The position numbers were made by a program, and so were the translations under genes. From assembly GCA_022410635.1 (NCBI GenBank), contig JAJVDF010000966.1:278254-342253 (forward strand): 64,000 bases of DNA, written 5' to 3'. Position 1 is the stretch's first letter. Every line of letters begins with the position of its first letter. Of this stretch, positions 10,553-20,910 are shown piece after piece. The notes below the pieces were generated by a model. That model saw only the letters and a program-made list of their open reading frames with translations, searched no databases and was not told the DNA's origin. The DNA comes from Tretioscincus oriximinensis (taxonomy: Eukaryota > Chordata > Lepidosauria > Squamata > Gymnophthalmidae).

Positions 10553-10734
10553 GAATGCATTCAGAAAATGCTTGAAGACTCACCTCTTTGACCTGGCCTC
10601 TGGTTGAAAAAATGGCTCTTCCTTCCCTACTTTTCAGATAGTGTTGTTTTAATATCTTGACTTGGTTTTTATTGTTAACTGTCCTGAGACCTTCAGGTAT
10701 AGAAAGATGGATGGATAGATAGATGGATAGATAG
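10553..10734 (+). mobile_element. L2 LINE 3' end with GATA/GATG tail
   Basis: CACCTCTTTGACCTGGCCTC is the end of the L2 3' region, followed by TGTTAACTGTCCTGAGACCT, then TCAGGTATAG and a GATG/GATA microsatellite tail. The tail is cut by a probable solo LTR at 10735. Confidence 0.75.
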
Positions 10735-11125
10735 TGTTGTGAGTCACAGGCTGAGGCATCCTTGTGGGCTGAACAAAAGCTCACTTAGAAGGTAACAAAA
10801 GTACAAATGAGATAAGCAAGTTAAATAAACTATATCAAGGATGAAAGAAGAGCCGAATAGTTGTACATGAACCAATGTCAAACAAGACAGGAAATCTGCC
10901 AAAGAAGCTAGATAACTCACAAACTGAATACACAATTTGTCTCTAGCAACTTGCTGGCAGCTGAGGATGGTTTATATAGCATTCCTCCCAGATTAGCTGA
11001 GTATGGTGAAGCTGCACCTGCTGTTTCTTGCTTGTTAGCAACTCCTTAACCCTTTCCAGCCTGAGACTTCTCCATGCTCAATCCTCAGAGTTGAATCCTG
11101 CTCCAATTCAAGCTTTACCATGACA
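10735..11125 (-). mobile_element. probable solo LTR
   Basis: A 391 bp block that begins TGTTGTGAG and ends CCATGACA (TG...CA termini). It is flanked by GATAG and GACAG, a 5 bp near-identical target duplication. On the minus strand a TATATAAACC box lies about 150 bases from its start. It splits an L2 tail microsatellite (GATA on one side, GACA on the other). No internal coding region is present. Which LTR group it belongs to (Gypsy or ERV-like) is undetermined. Confidence 0.5.
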
Positions 11126-11150
11126 GACAGACAGACAGACAGACAGATGG
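11126..11150. repeat. (GACA)n microsatellite
   Basis: A short tetranucleotide run, interpreted as the remainder of the L2 tail interrupted at 10735. Confidence 0.8.
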
Positions 11151-11516
11151 AACAATTTGGAAAAAAAAAAATTCCTACTACAATTCTAATACTTCCGCAA
11201 TCTGCTATTACAGCTGGATTCCTCCACCCTTGTTCTTACTCAGTAGCTTTATTGTCTAAGAGACCTCTTACAGAGGAGAGATCTTTCGAGAGTTTCTTGT
11301 TAAACTCTAAAAGGAAATTCATTTTGAAATACATTGGGCACTTGGATGTAGGATGGTTTTATGCTGTGTAAAGGAAAATCATGTTTTTCATTATCATTTT
11401 GAGTTTTGCCTTCCCTTAGGTTTGGTTTTGATACTGCCGAGGTGTTCATTGACCATGATTTGAAAATCCTCATGAAACTATCCAATTAACTTGCCCAGTG
11501 GAAGAAAATTAAAATT
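11151..11516. other. unassigned sequence
   Basis: No recognisable feature. Confidence 0.35.
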
Positions 11517-11905
11517 GTGTATTTATTTATTCAGGAATTTATGTCCCGTCCTTCACCACAGGGCAGGTAACCGAAGATTAAAAGCAACACAAAAAACACA
11601 TTCTCAAAACATTTTTAAAAACCATTCTCTCCCTCCTTCACACCCACTTCCCCTACCTAGAAGGACAAATGCAGAGATTGCTAGGACTCAAAAACCTGGG
11701 TGCAGAGGTGCGTTTTTACCAGGTGCTGAAAGCTATACAGTGTAGGTGCCTGATAGCCTCCAGAGGGAGGTTGTTCCAGTGTGGGAGCCACCACAAAGAA
11801 GGTGCTCCTATGTGCCCCTACCCCATGCATCTCTGCAAAGGAAGGAGGTGCCAGAAGGCCTCCTCCTTGAGATCTTAATGCATGGGCAGGTCTATATGAC
11901 ACAGA
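11517..11905 (-). mobile_element. L2-type LINE 3' region
   Basis: The complement of the L2 tail (TTTATTTATTC...CCCGTCCTTC) is followed by 3' UTR text: TGGGTGCAGAGGTGCGTTTT, GGGAGGTTGTTCCAGTGTGG, AAAGAAGGTGCTCC and GAGATCTTAATGCATGGG. It is an older, diverged copy. Both-strand open frames over it are shadows. Confidence 0.65.
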
Positions 11906-12214
11906 TGTGTCTGTGCTTGAATAGATTATTGTTTCAAGTAAATAGCTTTGTTGGAAATGGCCATCCACTGGTATAATAAATGAAGTATTCAGCATGACTT
12001 GTAGAATTCTTTTAATATCGTAGCAACTTATTATACTACAAGAATCCAGTGCACATCTGGGTTTGGAAGATTTTCTTTAAAATTGTTTTCTCAAGGAAAC
12101 ATGGAGGAAAAAANCTGAATGAATACTATAGTAAAAGACAGAAAGCCGGTACGTTTTAGACTACTTGTTCCTATGAGCTCAAGGTAGTCTTGGCAATGAG
12201 TAACTAGCTAGGAC
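11906..12214. other. unassigned sequence
   Basis: No recognisable feature. Confidence 0.35.
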
Positions 12215-12312
12215 AATTGTTGTTTTAATATGTTAGTTTTGTTTTTATTGTTAACCGCCCTGAGATCTCTGGATATAGGGCAGTATGGAAATGTAAATAA
12301 ATAAAATTAATA
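12215..12312 (+). mobile_element. L2 LINE 3' tail
   Basis: TTTTTATTGTTAACCGCCCT, then GAGATCTCTGGATATAGGGC, and GGAAATGTAAATAAATAAAA. Only the last ~100 bases of the element are present. Confidence 0.75.
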
Positions 12313-14889
12313 AACCGTGATCCATAGACTATGGTACTGTTCCAACATATACTGTTAATCCATTTTCAGTCCTGAACTGGACTACGTCAGGATGGTGGAG
12401 GGAAGAGGATTTCTTAATTTAATCCAGTTCTTCAGNATTGAAGATGCATTAAAAGTAAGTATGATTATTCCAATGGAGCTGGACTGATCCAACTCTCTTG
12501 TTGCTCAGCTGTATCTTTTCTCCAACACAATGCAGATCACCCAGAGTTATCCAATGCATCTTCACAGCAATTCAGTTGTGGACATCATAAAAACATTGAA
12601 ACAACTTAAAAGGGACTCCTGGGTTGCATTTCCACTAGGGGAAAAACAGGTTCGAAAGCTGTTTGGGCCAGCAATAGGCACCATTTGCCATTTAATCCAA
12701 ATGGAAAATGCTTTTGCCATGCAGTTTGCACAGCAACACATTTTCTGAGCGGAGTATGTTCAGAAAACCATCACAAGTGCAGCTTAATGCAACTCGCATT
12801 AAGTGCACTCTGGCAATGATTTTTCTATGTCCCATCAGCTCTCCTGCCTTTTCTCCTCCAGTTTAACTTTTCAGCTGCTGCTACAATCCAGAAAGTTAAA
12901 CAATCAATACATCAGTAGCCAGAACTGGCAGGAGATCTGCTACAATCGGGATCCTTGATACTGTCTCTTTGCTAGAAGAGGCAGAAGGTGCTCCAAGGAT
13001 CACGAGTCCTGCTTTTACACAAGTAAGNCAAGGATTAAAAAACCCTTTCCATCTGTACCTCTCATTCACTGGGCAAGTGCAGCAGATACGCTAATCTCTT
13101 CTCAGTTAGCCCACTGAGGTTGGGTGAAAATGGAGTAGGGAAAGCGGGGGAAAGTGGAGTGCATTTAAATCCACTTCGTTATTTGCTTTTTCTCTCCCCT
13201 TCAGAATGCAGCCCTTGAATGACAGATCCAGCTCCGTTACGNGAGAAGACAATGGTTGCACATCTGTAGCTTGCATTCCTTTTTAGTGCTCACCTCCACT
13301 GGAAAAGTCTGAACTGCCTTGGATGTTTGGATTTTGCCATGATGAACCATTCGCTCTTGTTGNGCTGCTGAAACAAAACAATGTGAAGAATGCAAATGGC
13401 CCAACTTTTCTTGATTCTGTCTGGAGAATTTCAGTTTGGTAAGTGTGAACCTGGCTTGTGTGGATATGTGTGTTTGAAATATATATATATATTGATTAAT
13501 TAATGGGCTTCATGTCCTCCTGAAGTGTGAGCATATTGAACAAATGTGCACTCTGAGTAACAGAGGTGTTGGGTTTCACATTAAGTTGTCAATGTTAATT
13601 CCTATTTCAATTTTTTTTTCAAAATGTTCCCTTGCTCCCTAATGTAATATTAGTGTTTACTTTGGCTTCAAATTGAACACATTTTGTTTTCTAAGCTTCA
13701 GAAACATTTTAGTCCCACTTGCCACTTTACCAGCAGAAAGGGGAGGAGATATTTGGCAGCTAAATGAAGGAAGGCATGCTTGAAAGTGAAAAGAAACACC
13801 AAGCTTTTTCATACCACCAAACCTTCTGGCTTTATTTATATTTTCTGAAACATTGGGGATTTTGACCACTCCCAGGTTTGCATTTAGAATTCTCATTGTG
13901 ACATTAGATTTTTTAGTAACAGCAAGACTTCCAAATCTCAAGATTGCACAATAATGCTCCAGATGTGGGAAAACTTTGGAGCATGTGCTTCATAATGTTG
14001 TTATGCTTTGGATGAACAGAGAAGACATCATTACATGATAAAATAAACCCACCCTATTGTCACCGATGAGATGGCTCCAGGTAAATCAAGAGTCACTGCT
14101 GATTAATCAGGAGGTCTGATGAGTGAATTCAAAAGTTATAACAGCTATGAACATATGGATAGTCACTCATACTTTACAGGTATTGGAGACAGGTTGTCAA
14201 ATAGAAAGACAAGAGATGTAAGATGTTTAATAAGAAGTATTGTAGACCAAATGCTTGGTATCTCCTGGGAGTGGGGAGATGGCTGAGCTGGGAGTACATT
14301 TCATTTTTATTAGGATCCTCAGCTCCCATAGGTGTAGGAAGACACTTCTCAATAGCCAACAAAAGATAGCTTGACTGACTGGCATTTTAAAATGTGGTTG
14401 TGAAGAAGAAAGTTAGAATATTCAATCTTCAATATTGGACAGCAGTTGTACCCCAAGGATCTTGGGAGAAACAAATTGAGTTCTTTGAAGACTAATGATT
14501 GACATTGGCAAGATCTGCACAGGACTCTGCTTGAACCTGGAAAGATGGAAGACTACAGCTTATATTGCTGTGTTAAATACACAACACAGAAAATCTTTGC
14601 ATTTGATATTCCTCATGCCACTCTTTCTATCAAGACCTGATGGTACTGAGCTTGGACACCAGCTTGCAAAACACAAATAAACCTTACAGAGTAAGAGAGA
14701 AACAAGGCAACCACACAGGAGGTCTTGGAAAGGTTTTTCCAAGAAATAACACTATGTTTGAGTCACAACCAACGAGCTATCTAGGTCCATTCCAGATCAA
14801 AAACATATGTTCAGAATATTAGTCAAATATCAGGGCACCACAAGCATAATAGTCAATAACTGTCCTGGATCAATCACACATGGAGCACA
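12313..14889. other. unassigned sequence
   Basis: About 2.6 kb with no recognised gene or clear repeat. It includes a short (AT)n run near 13480. A phrase at 12619 (CATTTCCACTAGGGGAAAAA) recurs in similar form at 4013, so part of it may be an old unnamed repeat, but no termini could be fixed. Confidence 0.35.
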
Positions 14890-15270
14890 GGGCCCATGAG
14901 AAATATGGACGTTGCTTCTAGCAGTGAGGAATTGCAAGCCAGCTCCTTAAGAAGCCAAAGTAGCTGCCTCTTCCTGGTGAGGGAGGCATGCCTTCCGGCT
15001 TGGCTCTATCAATCTTTGTGAACATTGGAGAGAACTCTCTAACACCACTTGGTGTCAATGCAAGCTCTCCTCCTTCTGCTTTGCATCATTGTCAGCCTGC
15101 TGGACAACTGTTGTTTGCTGCTCAGTCTCTGGCAGGAATTCTGCTTCCAAAGCTGAGTCTTCATCAAGACCAGGGCAAGGCATGTCGGCTGTCACTTTTG
15201 GCTCAGGCTCAGTCATGATCTTGATGTCTAAGTCTGCATCCTCATCCAGGCAAGACAGGACATTTTATAT
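14890..15270 (-). repeat. repeat relic with acidic reading frame
   Basis: On the minus strand an open stretch encodes an acidic peptide (PEPKVTADMPCPGLDEDS, then EAEFLPETEQQ) and then stops. A plus-strand relative at 42480-42640 encodes a similar acidic run (PALDTGEDSSPEEEG). Recurrence suggests a repeat-borne frame, perhaps from an LTR element, rather than a host gene. Confidence 0.35.
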
Positions 15271-15388
15271 GGTAAGGAATATCCTTCATAGAATATGAAG
15301 TAACTAACATGGATATGTGGTAACTATCCTGAAAACATTAATGCCTCCCACTGGTTTTACATTTATGTGAATAACCTCCCTAGAGATT

Positions 15389-15587
15389 TCAGAGAAATAG
15401 CCTTGTTAGTCTAGTAGAAAGTCCAGCAAAGGAGCTAGCATCACTTTGAGACTAACTTAAGAAAAGTGGGTGGCATAAACTTTCATAGACATATCTACAT
15501 CTGAAGAAGTAGACCTGTCTACGAAAGCTTATGCCACCCACTTTTCTCAAGTCAGTCTNAAAGTGCTGCTAGCTTCTTTGCTGGACT
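15389..15587. mobile_element. PLE-derived inverted terminal-repeat unit, copy 1
   Basis: A 199 bp insertion consisting of two head-to-head copies of the Penelope-like terminal repeat. The left arm is the complement of CTGGACTT...GAAATCTCTG-type text and the right arm is the plus copy starting CATCTGAAGAAGTAGACC. It is flanked by a perfect 12 bp target duplication, TCCCTAGAGATT (15377-15388 and 15588-15599). No coding sequence lies between the arms. The right arm has a hammerhead-like core (CTGAAGA at 15501, GAAA at 15523). Confidence 0.75.
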
Positions 15588-15619
15588 TCCCTAGAGATTG
15601 ATGACCAAGATCCTACATT

Positions 15620-15784
15620 GTGGTTTTGTCCCCAATGGAGCCTTATTCTGTGCTATATTGTGAAATAGATCTACGTGCTAGTGTGGATTATGGCAGACCC
15701 TGAGTCTTAATCACAAATCTTAATCATAAAACATTGCAACCCGAGGTTCTGTCCACACTGAGCTATTCTGGGCTATAGACAGAG
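15620..15784. repeat. foldback family F2 relic
   Basis: Carries GTCCCCAATGGAGCCTTATT, then CTGTGCTATATTG, the centre GTGTGGATTATGGCAGACCC, and a second arm-like block CTGTCCACACTGAGC. The arms are not cleanly inverted here, so it may be two abutting fragments. Confidence 0.45.
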
Positions 15785-16195
15785 TGTCAAATGAAAACAG
15801 TAACAAACTGCCAGCTTCCTGTTTCACTACTTCTTGGCAGAATTCCTGTTTTATTTTTGTCTGCTTTTCTACACTGGTTTTTCATAATGACAAATACTTA
15901 TTACAAAAACTTAGTTGTCCAGCAAATTCACAAAGCTGGCAGCAGCCCAAATGTGAAAAAAAGTGAAACATAACTGTTNCTGTGGTCTTAGCGAGGCCTG
16001 CTGGGAAGTGTAGTCTGAGCAGTGGGCAGCCTCTTCTGCCCAGGATACGTGGGGTCCTTTTCTGTGGATTACAGCTCCCAGCTTATACCACAGCTGGTTC
16101 AGAGAGTGAGGAAGCCTCTTTAGCCAATCTGTGCCCACAGGAAACATTTTGTCTGCTACAGGAAGTTGATTGGGGGACCATCTAGGAATAGGAAT
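15785..16195 (+). repeat. unnamed interspersed repeat, copy A
   Basis: Matches 22390-22535 plus 22967-23225. Shared blocks are AACAGTAACAAA, CTTCCTGTTTCACTACTTC, TTCATAATGACAAATACTTA, CCTGCTGGGAAGTGTAGTC, and AGGAAGCCTCTTTAGCCAAT. It is non-coding. It serves as the empty-site reference for a hAT-like insertion in copy B. Confidence 0.6.
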
Positions 16196-16539
16196 CTGCC
16201 ATGCAGAATATGCATCTCCTTTTTTGGATTAGGCTGATGTAGTCTAGCAGTAGACCTTGGTCTACCCTTGATATAAAGGTCTACCCATGATCCAGACCAA
16301 CCCTTTAAATACTGTGGTCTCCTTTCTAATACTGCATGATTGGCATACAGAAAGATCCTTACTCTTTTATGTTTTGCAGTACTGAGCTGTTAAAGAGGAA
16401 AGGGTTTTGAGCCTGTTGCTAGTTTAAATTCTTCTTTTGGTTTTAATACCTCTGGATGTAACTTTTACCTTTAGCCATTCCACACCACAAGGGAAAGGCT
16501 AGTCAACTTAGAAGAGAATTTCACATCAATTTTGCAGGT
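16196..16539. other. unassigned sequence
   Basis: No recognisable feature. A short GTAGACCTTGGTCTACC palindrome lies near 16251. Confidence 0.35.
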
Positions 16540-16920
16540 CAGCAGAACAAAACCTTAAGATGTTTACAACTGAGCAGCGAGTCGTCTTCCAGCGCTCGTA
16601 CCTATTCTGCTGTCTCTGGATTTTCTCGGCATGATAAAATAAGTTGCCCTTCGGCAGAAATGAGCAATCCCAGGTGGTGCTGTTTCTAAAAAAGGCTGTC
16701 CCGTTTCAATTTGACAAGTGCTTCTGGCATTTGAAAGTAACAAGGGAAATCCCTGTACTGAGATAATCTAGGATTACAGAGAAGTGTTTTAAGCAGGTAC
16801 CTGAGGCACAGCGAGTGAATTTGGGTTAAGCCCACGACCAATGTAACTTTCAAATCCATGTACAAATGGAAACATGCGCACGTTTCTTATGTGATTGTCT
16901 TTGACCTACAGCTACTCATA
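16540..16920. other. candidate conserved noncoding element
   Basis: A non-repetitive block that keeps several CpGs (GCGAGTCGTCTTCCAGCGCT) in an otherwise CpG-poor window. It lacks long open frames and has the balanced composition typical of vertebrate conserved noncoding elements. Conservation cannot be tested here. Confidence 0.25.
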
Positions 16921-17144
16921 TCTTTGGCCTTTATTCCCTTATTTACTGTCTGGGTATACTAATGGATNCTAATATTGACCTGGACAGCTACAGATGCAAA
17001 GGTGAATTTAAAATGCTTTTANATGAATAGTCTGAAAGGGAAGTAGGAGACAATTTGACTTTTAATAGAATCGGTATTAAAGGAATGACAGAAGATACCA
17101 TTAATTAAGCTCAAGGCCTGTAGTTTCATGAAAAGTTATTCAAA

Positions 17145-17240
17145 TCTATTTATTTATTGCATTTCTATCCAACCCTAAGTACCCGAAGGGGCTCAGGACA
17201 AGTTTCAGCAATACAAAATCTATATAACAGAATTAAAAGC
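17145..17240 (-). mobile_element. L2-like tail fragment
   Basis: TATTTATTTATTGCATTTCT, then ATCC, and GTACCCGAAGGGGCTCAGGA look like the complement of a diverged L2-type tail. Confidence 0.5.
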
Positions 17241-17299
17241 AAAGCCTAGATCCTTTTCCTAACGAACCTATCATTTTTGGTAAACTGTACTGAGAGATT

Positions 17300-17516
17300 A
17301 TCTTGTCTTGTAGTGAAGAGTATCAAACACTTATGTAGTAGTTTCCTGGTTTGATTCTGCATTCCTCCATGGCATCAGCTGAGCTAGTCAGTTTTGACTA
17401 GTCACAGTTCTTTGGAGCTCTCTCAGCCACATCTGCATTATAAACTATCTGTTGTGAAGAAAATAACAAAAGGCTATGTAATTCTGTTTAGATTGAGAAA
17501 AATGCGGTATAAAAAC
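17300..17516 (+). mobile_element. Sauria SINE
   Basis: Blocks in Sauria order: GTTTCCTGGTTTGATTCTGC (B box region), CAGTTCTTTGGAGCTCTCTC, AGCCACATCTGC, CTGTTGTGAAGAAAATAAC, and the tail GAAAAATGCGGTATAAAAAC, then CAACACC. It runs directly into a long pyrimidine microsatellite. Confidence 0.75.
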
Positions 17517-17762
17517 CAACACCTCTTCCTCCTCTTCCTCTTCCTCTTCCCCTTCCCCTTCCCCTTCCCCTTCCCCTTCCCCTTCTCCTTCTCCTTGTTC
17601 TTGTTCTTGTTCTTCTTCTTCTTCTTGTTCTTGTTCTTCTTCTTGTTCTTGTTCTTGTTCTTCTTCTTGTTGTTGTTCTTCTCCTTCTCCTTCTCCTTCT
17701 CCTTCTCCTCCTCCTCCTCCTCCTCCTCCTCCTTCTCCTTCTCCTTCTTCTCCTTCTTCTAC
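17517..17762 (+). repeat. CTT/CCT pyrimidine microsatellite from SINE tail
   Basis: About 245 bases almost purely of C and T with occasional G, in blocks of CTTCCC, TTCTTG, CTTCTT, TTCTCC and CTC. It grew from the SINE's CTT tail and ends at the Tc1 fragment. The open frames on both strands (polyF/L, polyE, polyR) are artefacts. Confidence 0.95.
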
Positions 17763-18974
17763 AATCATGGTAGCATGAGACAGACTCTGCAACCCACACA
17801 AGTCGCTCATCCAGGATGCCACATCAATGCGAGCTGTGGCAAGAAGGTTTGCTGTGTCTGTTAGTGTAATGTCCAGAGGCTGGAGGTGCAGCCAGGAGAC
17901 AGGCCACTACACTAGGAGATATGGAGGGGAACATAGGAGGGCAACAACCCAGCAGCAGGACTGCTACCTCTGCCTTTGTACAAAGAGGAACAGAAGGAGC
18001 ACTGCCAGAGCCCTGCAAAATGACCTCCAGCAAGCCACAATATGTACATGTGTCTGCACAAGCNGTTGGAAACCGACTCCATGAGGATGGTATGAGGGCC
18101 CAACGTCCACAGATGTGGGTTGTGCTCACAACCCAACACCATGCAGGACGCTTGGGATTTGCCACAGAACACCAGGATTGGCAACTTTGCCACTGGTGCC
18201 CTGTGCTGTTCACAAATGAAAGCAGGTTCACACTGAGCACATGTGACAGATGTGACAGAGTCTGGAGACACCAGGGAGAGTGATCTNCTGCCTGCAACAT
18301 CCTTCAGCATGATCAGTTTGGCAGTGGGTCAGTAGTGGTGTGGGGTGGCATTTCTTTGGAGGGCCACACATGTGCTCACCAGAGGTAGCTTGACTGCCAT
18401 TGGGTACCGAGATGAGATCCTCAGACCCCTTGTGAGACCATATGCTGGTGTGGTTGGTCCTCCTAGTGCAGGACAATGCCAGACCTCATGTGGCGGNGTG
18501 TATCAGCAGTTCTTGCAAGATGAAGGTATTGAACCTATGGACTGGCCCACCCATTCCCCAGACCGTCCACCAACAGACGGTTGCACCACAGACNGTCCAG
18601 GAGTTGGCAGATGCTTTAGTCCAGGTCTGGGAGGAGATCCCTGAGGAGACCATCCACAACCTCATCAGGAGCATGCCCAGGGGGTGTAGGGAGGTCATAC
18701 AGGCACAATACTAAGCCTCATTTTGACTTGTTTGAAGGACATTACATCAAGGATGGATCAGCCTGTAGTGTGTTTTTCCACTTTACTTTTGTATGTGACT
18801 CCAAATCCAGGCCTCCATTGGTTAATGAATATGATTTCCATTGATGATTTTTGTGTGCTTTTGTTGTCAGCACATTCAACTTTGTACAGAACAAAGTATT
18901 CAATGAGAATATTTCATTCATTCAGATCTAGGATGTGTTATTTGAGTGTTCCCTTTATTTGTTTGAGCAGTATA
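17763..18974 (+). pseudogene. Tc1/mariner (Tc1-like) transposon with dead transposase
   Basis: A recognisable vertebrate Tc1-like element. The N-terminal helix-turn-helix region reads [16 protein letters not shown], and the family text QQDCYLCLC and [17 protein letters not shown] follows. The catalytic D in the usual FTDES motif is N here (FTNES, 18209-18223). The second catalytic D is kept in QDNARPH (18472). The segment that should carry the third acidic residue (the DLNPIE region) is deleted between CCCCAGACC and GTCCACC near 18563. Several frameshifts and stops break the frame. The 3' inverted repeat AGTGTTCCCTTTA...GAGCAGTATA ends at 18974 with TA. The 5' inverted repeat is missing: the left side joins the pyrimidine tract, so the 5' end was lost. 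It is not able to encode an active enzyme. Confidence 0.9.
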
Positions 18975-19419
18975 TATTTACTTTTACCACAACTCTATGC
19001 AAGTAGCAGTGATGCTAATATTTTTCATACTTCAAATGAGAATACTTTTGTGCATCCTTTTTCTTATAAATTTATTTTTACATTTAAATTTGATGCCTTT
19101 TTAAAATTTCTATTTTAATATTTTTATACTTGAGGGCCAGTCGCCTCGTTTTGACAAACATCACACTGTGGCATGATTAATGCTACTAATTATAGCTGTA
19201 GAGAGGAAACTTCTTTCCCAACTGCAATGCCTTAACTGGAAGCAAAATTACAGGAAGGAATGCCCCCCCACACACATACACTCTCACATAATTCAGTTAC
19301 AGTATTATATAAATCAACCTCTTAGGCTGCATCTCACTCTATGAGCATGATTATGAGGGATTTCCTTTGCATAATTGCAGGGATCCAGCAGTGGTAGCAC
19401 TAGAAAGAACTGCCATTAC
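18975..19419. other. unassigned AT-rich sequence
   Basis: No recognisable feature; TA-rich immediately after the Tc1 end. Confidence 0.4.
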
Positions 19420-19475
19420 TTTTTCTTTCTTTCTTTCTTTCTTTCTCTCTCTTTCTTTTTCTTTCTTTCTTTTTG
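19420..19475 (+). repeat. (CTTT)n microsatellite
   Basis: A run of TTTC/CTTT units with a short CTCT interruption. The open frame across it is an artefact. Confidence 0.9.
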
Positions 19476-19649
19476 CTAGTTCTTTTATGCAGTTTTCACA
19501 ATGCAATTTTCTGTTTTTGTCTCATGATGGCATCATGTGGACATCAACTGTGAGCGTTTCTATGAGCATCCTTGCCTCTAGCCCTGCCCTTCAATGAGAG
19601 TAGAAGTTAAGAAAACAATTTCTTTTTCTAGTCAAATTAATATTAGAAA

Positions 19650-19800
19650 GAGTAGTAGTAGGGGCTGAGACAACTCCAAAGCTTGTGACTAGTCCAAGGC
19701 TTGAGCTTGTGAGCTGGCTTCACAGAAACCAGAAGTCTACTTGATAAGAGTCTGACATTNGAACCACAGGACCATACTGGCTCTCTAGTATAATTCTCCA
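19650..19800 (-). mobile_element. Sauria SINE (decayed)
   Basis: Complementary blocks in reverse order: GGGGCTGAGACAACTCCAAA, GTGACTAGTCCAAGGCTTGA, GCTGGCTTCACAG, and GATAAGAGTCTGACATT. It is 3' truncated. Confidence 0.6.
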
Positions 19801-20114
19801 ATTTTTAAAGCAATGATAAAATTTAAAAATCTCACTTACAAGCTCCAAAATGTAGGGAATTTTAAAAGTGAGTTTTTCCTTGAATTCTTCTGCCTGGCAA
19901 CAGAAGGAGAAAGCAATCAGTGATAAAAGGGATAGAAGAGGGAGTTGCAAGCTAGAATGTAAGTCAGGTTTTCTTGGGGAAAGTATGCAAATTAATGGGA
20001 AGTAAAGGCAATTGTTTTGGTGTTTGTTCATGGCTAGCAATGACAGCATACTGTAAGTCTTTTATAGTGTTACAAGCTGAATACAGCTTGACACATTAAG
20101 GCTATCCTTTTAGT
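19801..20114. other. unassigned sequence
   Basis: AT-rich, no recognisable feature. Confidence 0.35.
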
Positions 20115-20490
20115 AATGACCAAACCGGCNCCGACCGCTGANCGCTTCGCAGGGGGTTCGCTGACAGCGTGCATACAGTTAATTTGGTGATTCCCACCTT
20201 CTTGTTCAGCACGGGAGTCGCCATGTTAAGGGAACTCCGCCCCCCATTCCCCCAACATGGCGCTAATGGTGCTGTCCACTCTTCCAGCAGCCAAGGAAAT
20301 GAAGTAGGAGCCAGTACTGAAGGTGGCAATTGCCAAGTTAACTGTATGCATGCCATTAGCAAACCCCCTGCAGAGTGCTCAGCAGCTGGCACTGGACCAA
20401 ACATCTGCCCTGGTTTTTTCTGCTTTTTACACCTCATGTGTGTGAAAATCAGAAAAAAACAGGGCAGATGTTTGGTTGATTTCCAAGAAT
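20115..20490. mobile_element. GC-rich foldback element with nested second hairpin
   Basis: The left arm (about 20118-20222, includes GGGGGTTCGCTGACAGCGTG and CATACAGTTAATTTGG) pairs with the right arm (about 20322-20392, includes CCAAGTTAACTGTATGCATG and GCAAACCCCCTGCAGAGTG) around a CpG-containing centre. A second hairpin follows: AAACATCTGCCCTGGTTTTT at 20400 against ACAGGGCAGATGTTT ending near 20474. It is non-coding and MITE-like. The left arm retains CpGs that are TG or CA in the right arm. Confidence 0.6.
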
Positions 20491-20526
20491 GCCCAGCAGA
20501 CCAATCATGTACATGCTGCATGCAAG

Positions 20527-20910
20527 ATATTTATTTATTTATTTAATTTATACTTATACCCCTATACCCAAAGGTCTCGGGGCGGCCAACAGTAAAACAT
20601 CAATACAAAATTAAAACAGTATAAAACAATATCTTTTACTAGGGACAAAGGTGACATTTCTTCAACCAAAGGCCAGATAAAAGAGGTGCGTCTTCAAAGA
20701 TCTTCTAAAAAAATACAATCTTGATGACAGACACACCTCAAGGGGGAGATTATTCCAAAGACTGGGGACAACCACCAAGAAGGCCCTACCCCAGGCCCCC
20801 ATTCCATTTGCTGTTNAGAGGGATGATACAACCAGGAGGGCCTCCCCTGCAGATNTTAAGGCACGGAATTATTTTAGGGCCTTGTAATTCTCATATTGAC
20901 ATACAAGATG
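20527..20910 (-). mobile_element. L2 LINE 3' region
   Basis: On the plus strand it has an ATTT run, TATACCCAAAGGTCTCGGGG, AACAGTAAAACATCAATAC, GAGGTGCGTCTTCAAAGATC, GGGGGAGATTATTCCAAAGA and GAAGGCCCTACCCCAGGCCC. It is among the better-kept L2 3' copies in the window, and the copy at 63802 is closely similar. Confidence 0.85.

Noticed and set aside
12617..13330. Possible DNA transposon between two CCACT(A)GG-AAAA phrases
   Set aside because: The two phrases are direct, not inverted, so they cannot be terminal inverted repeats.
17394..17864. Long open frames on both strands across the pyrimidine tract
   Set aside because: They encode only poly-F/L, poly-E/G or poly-R and arise from the CTT/CCT microsatellite and SINE tail.
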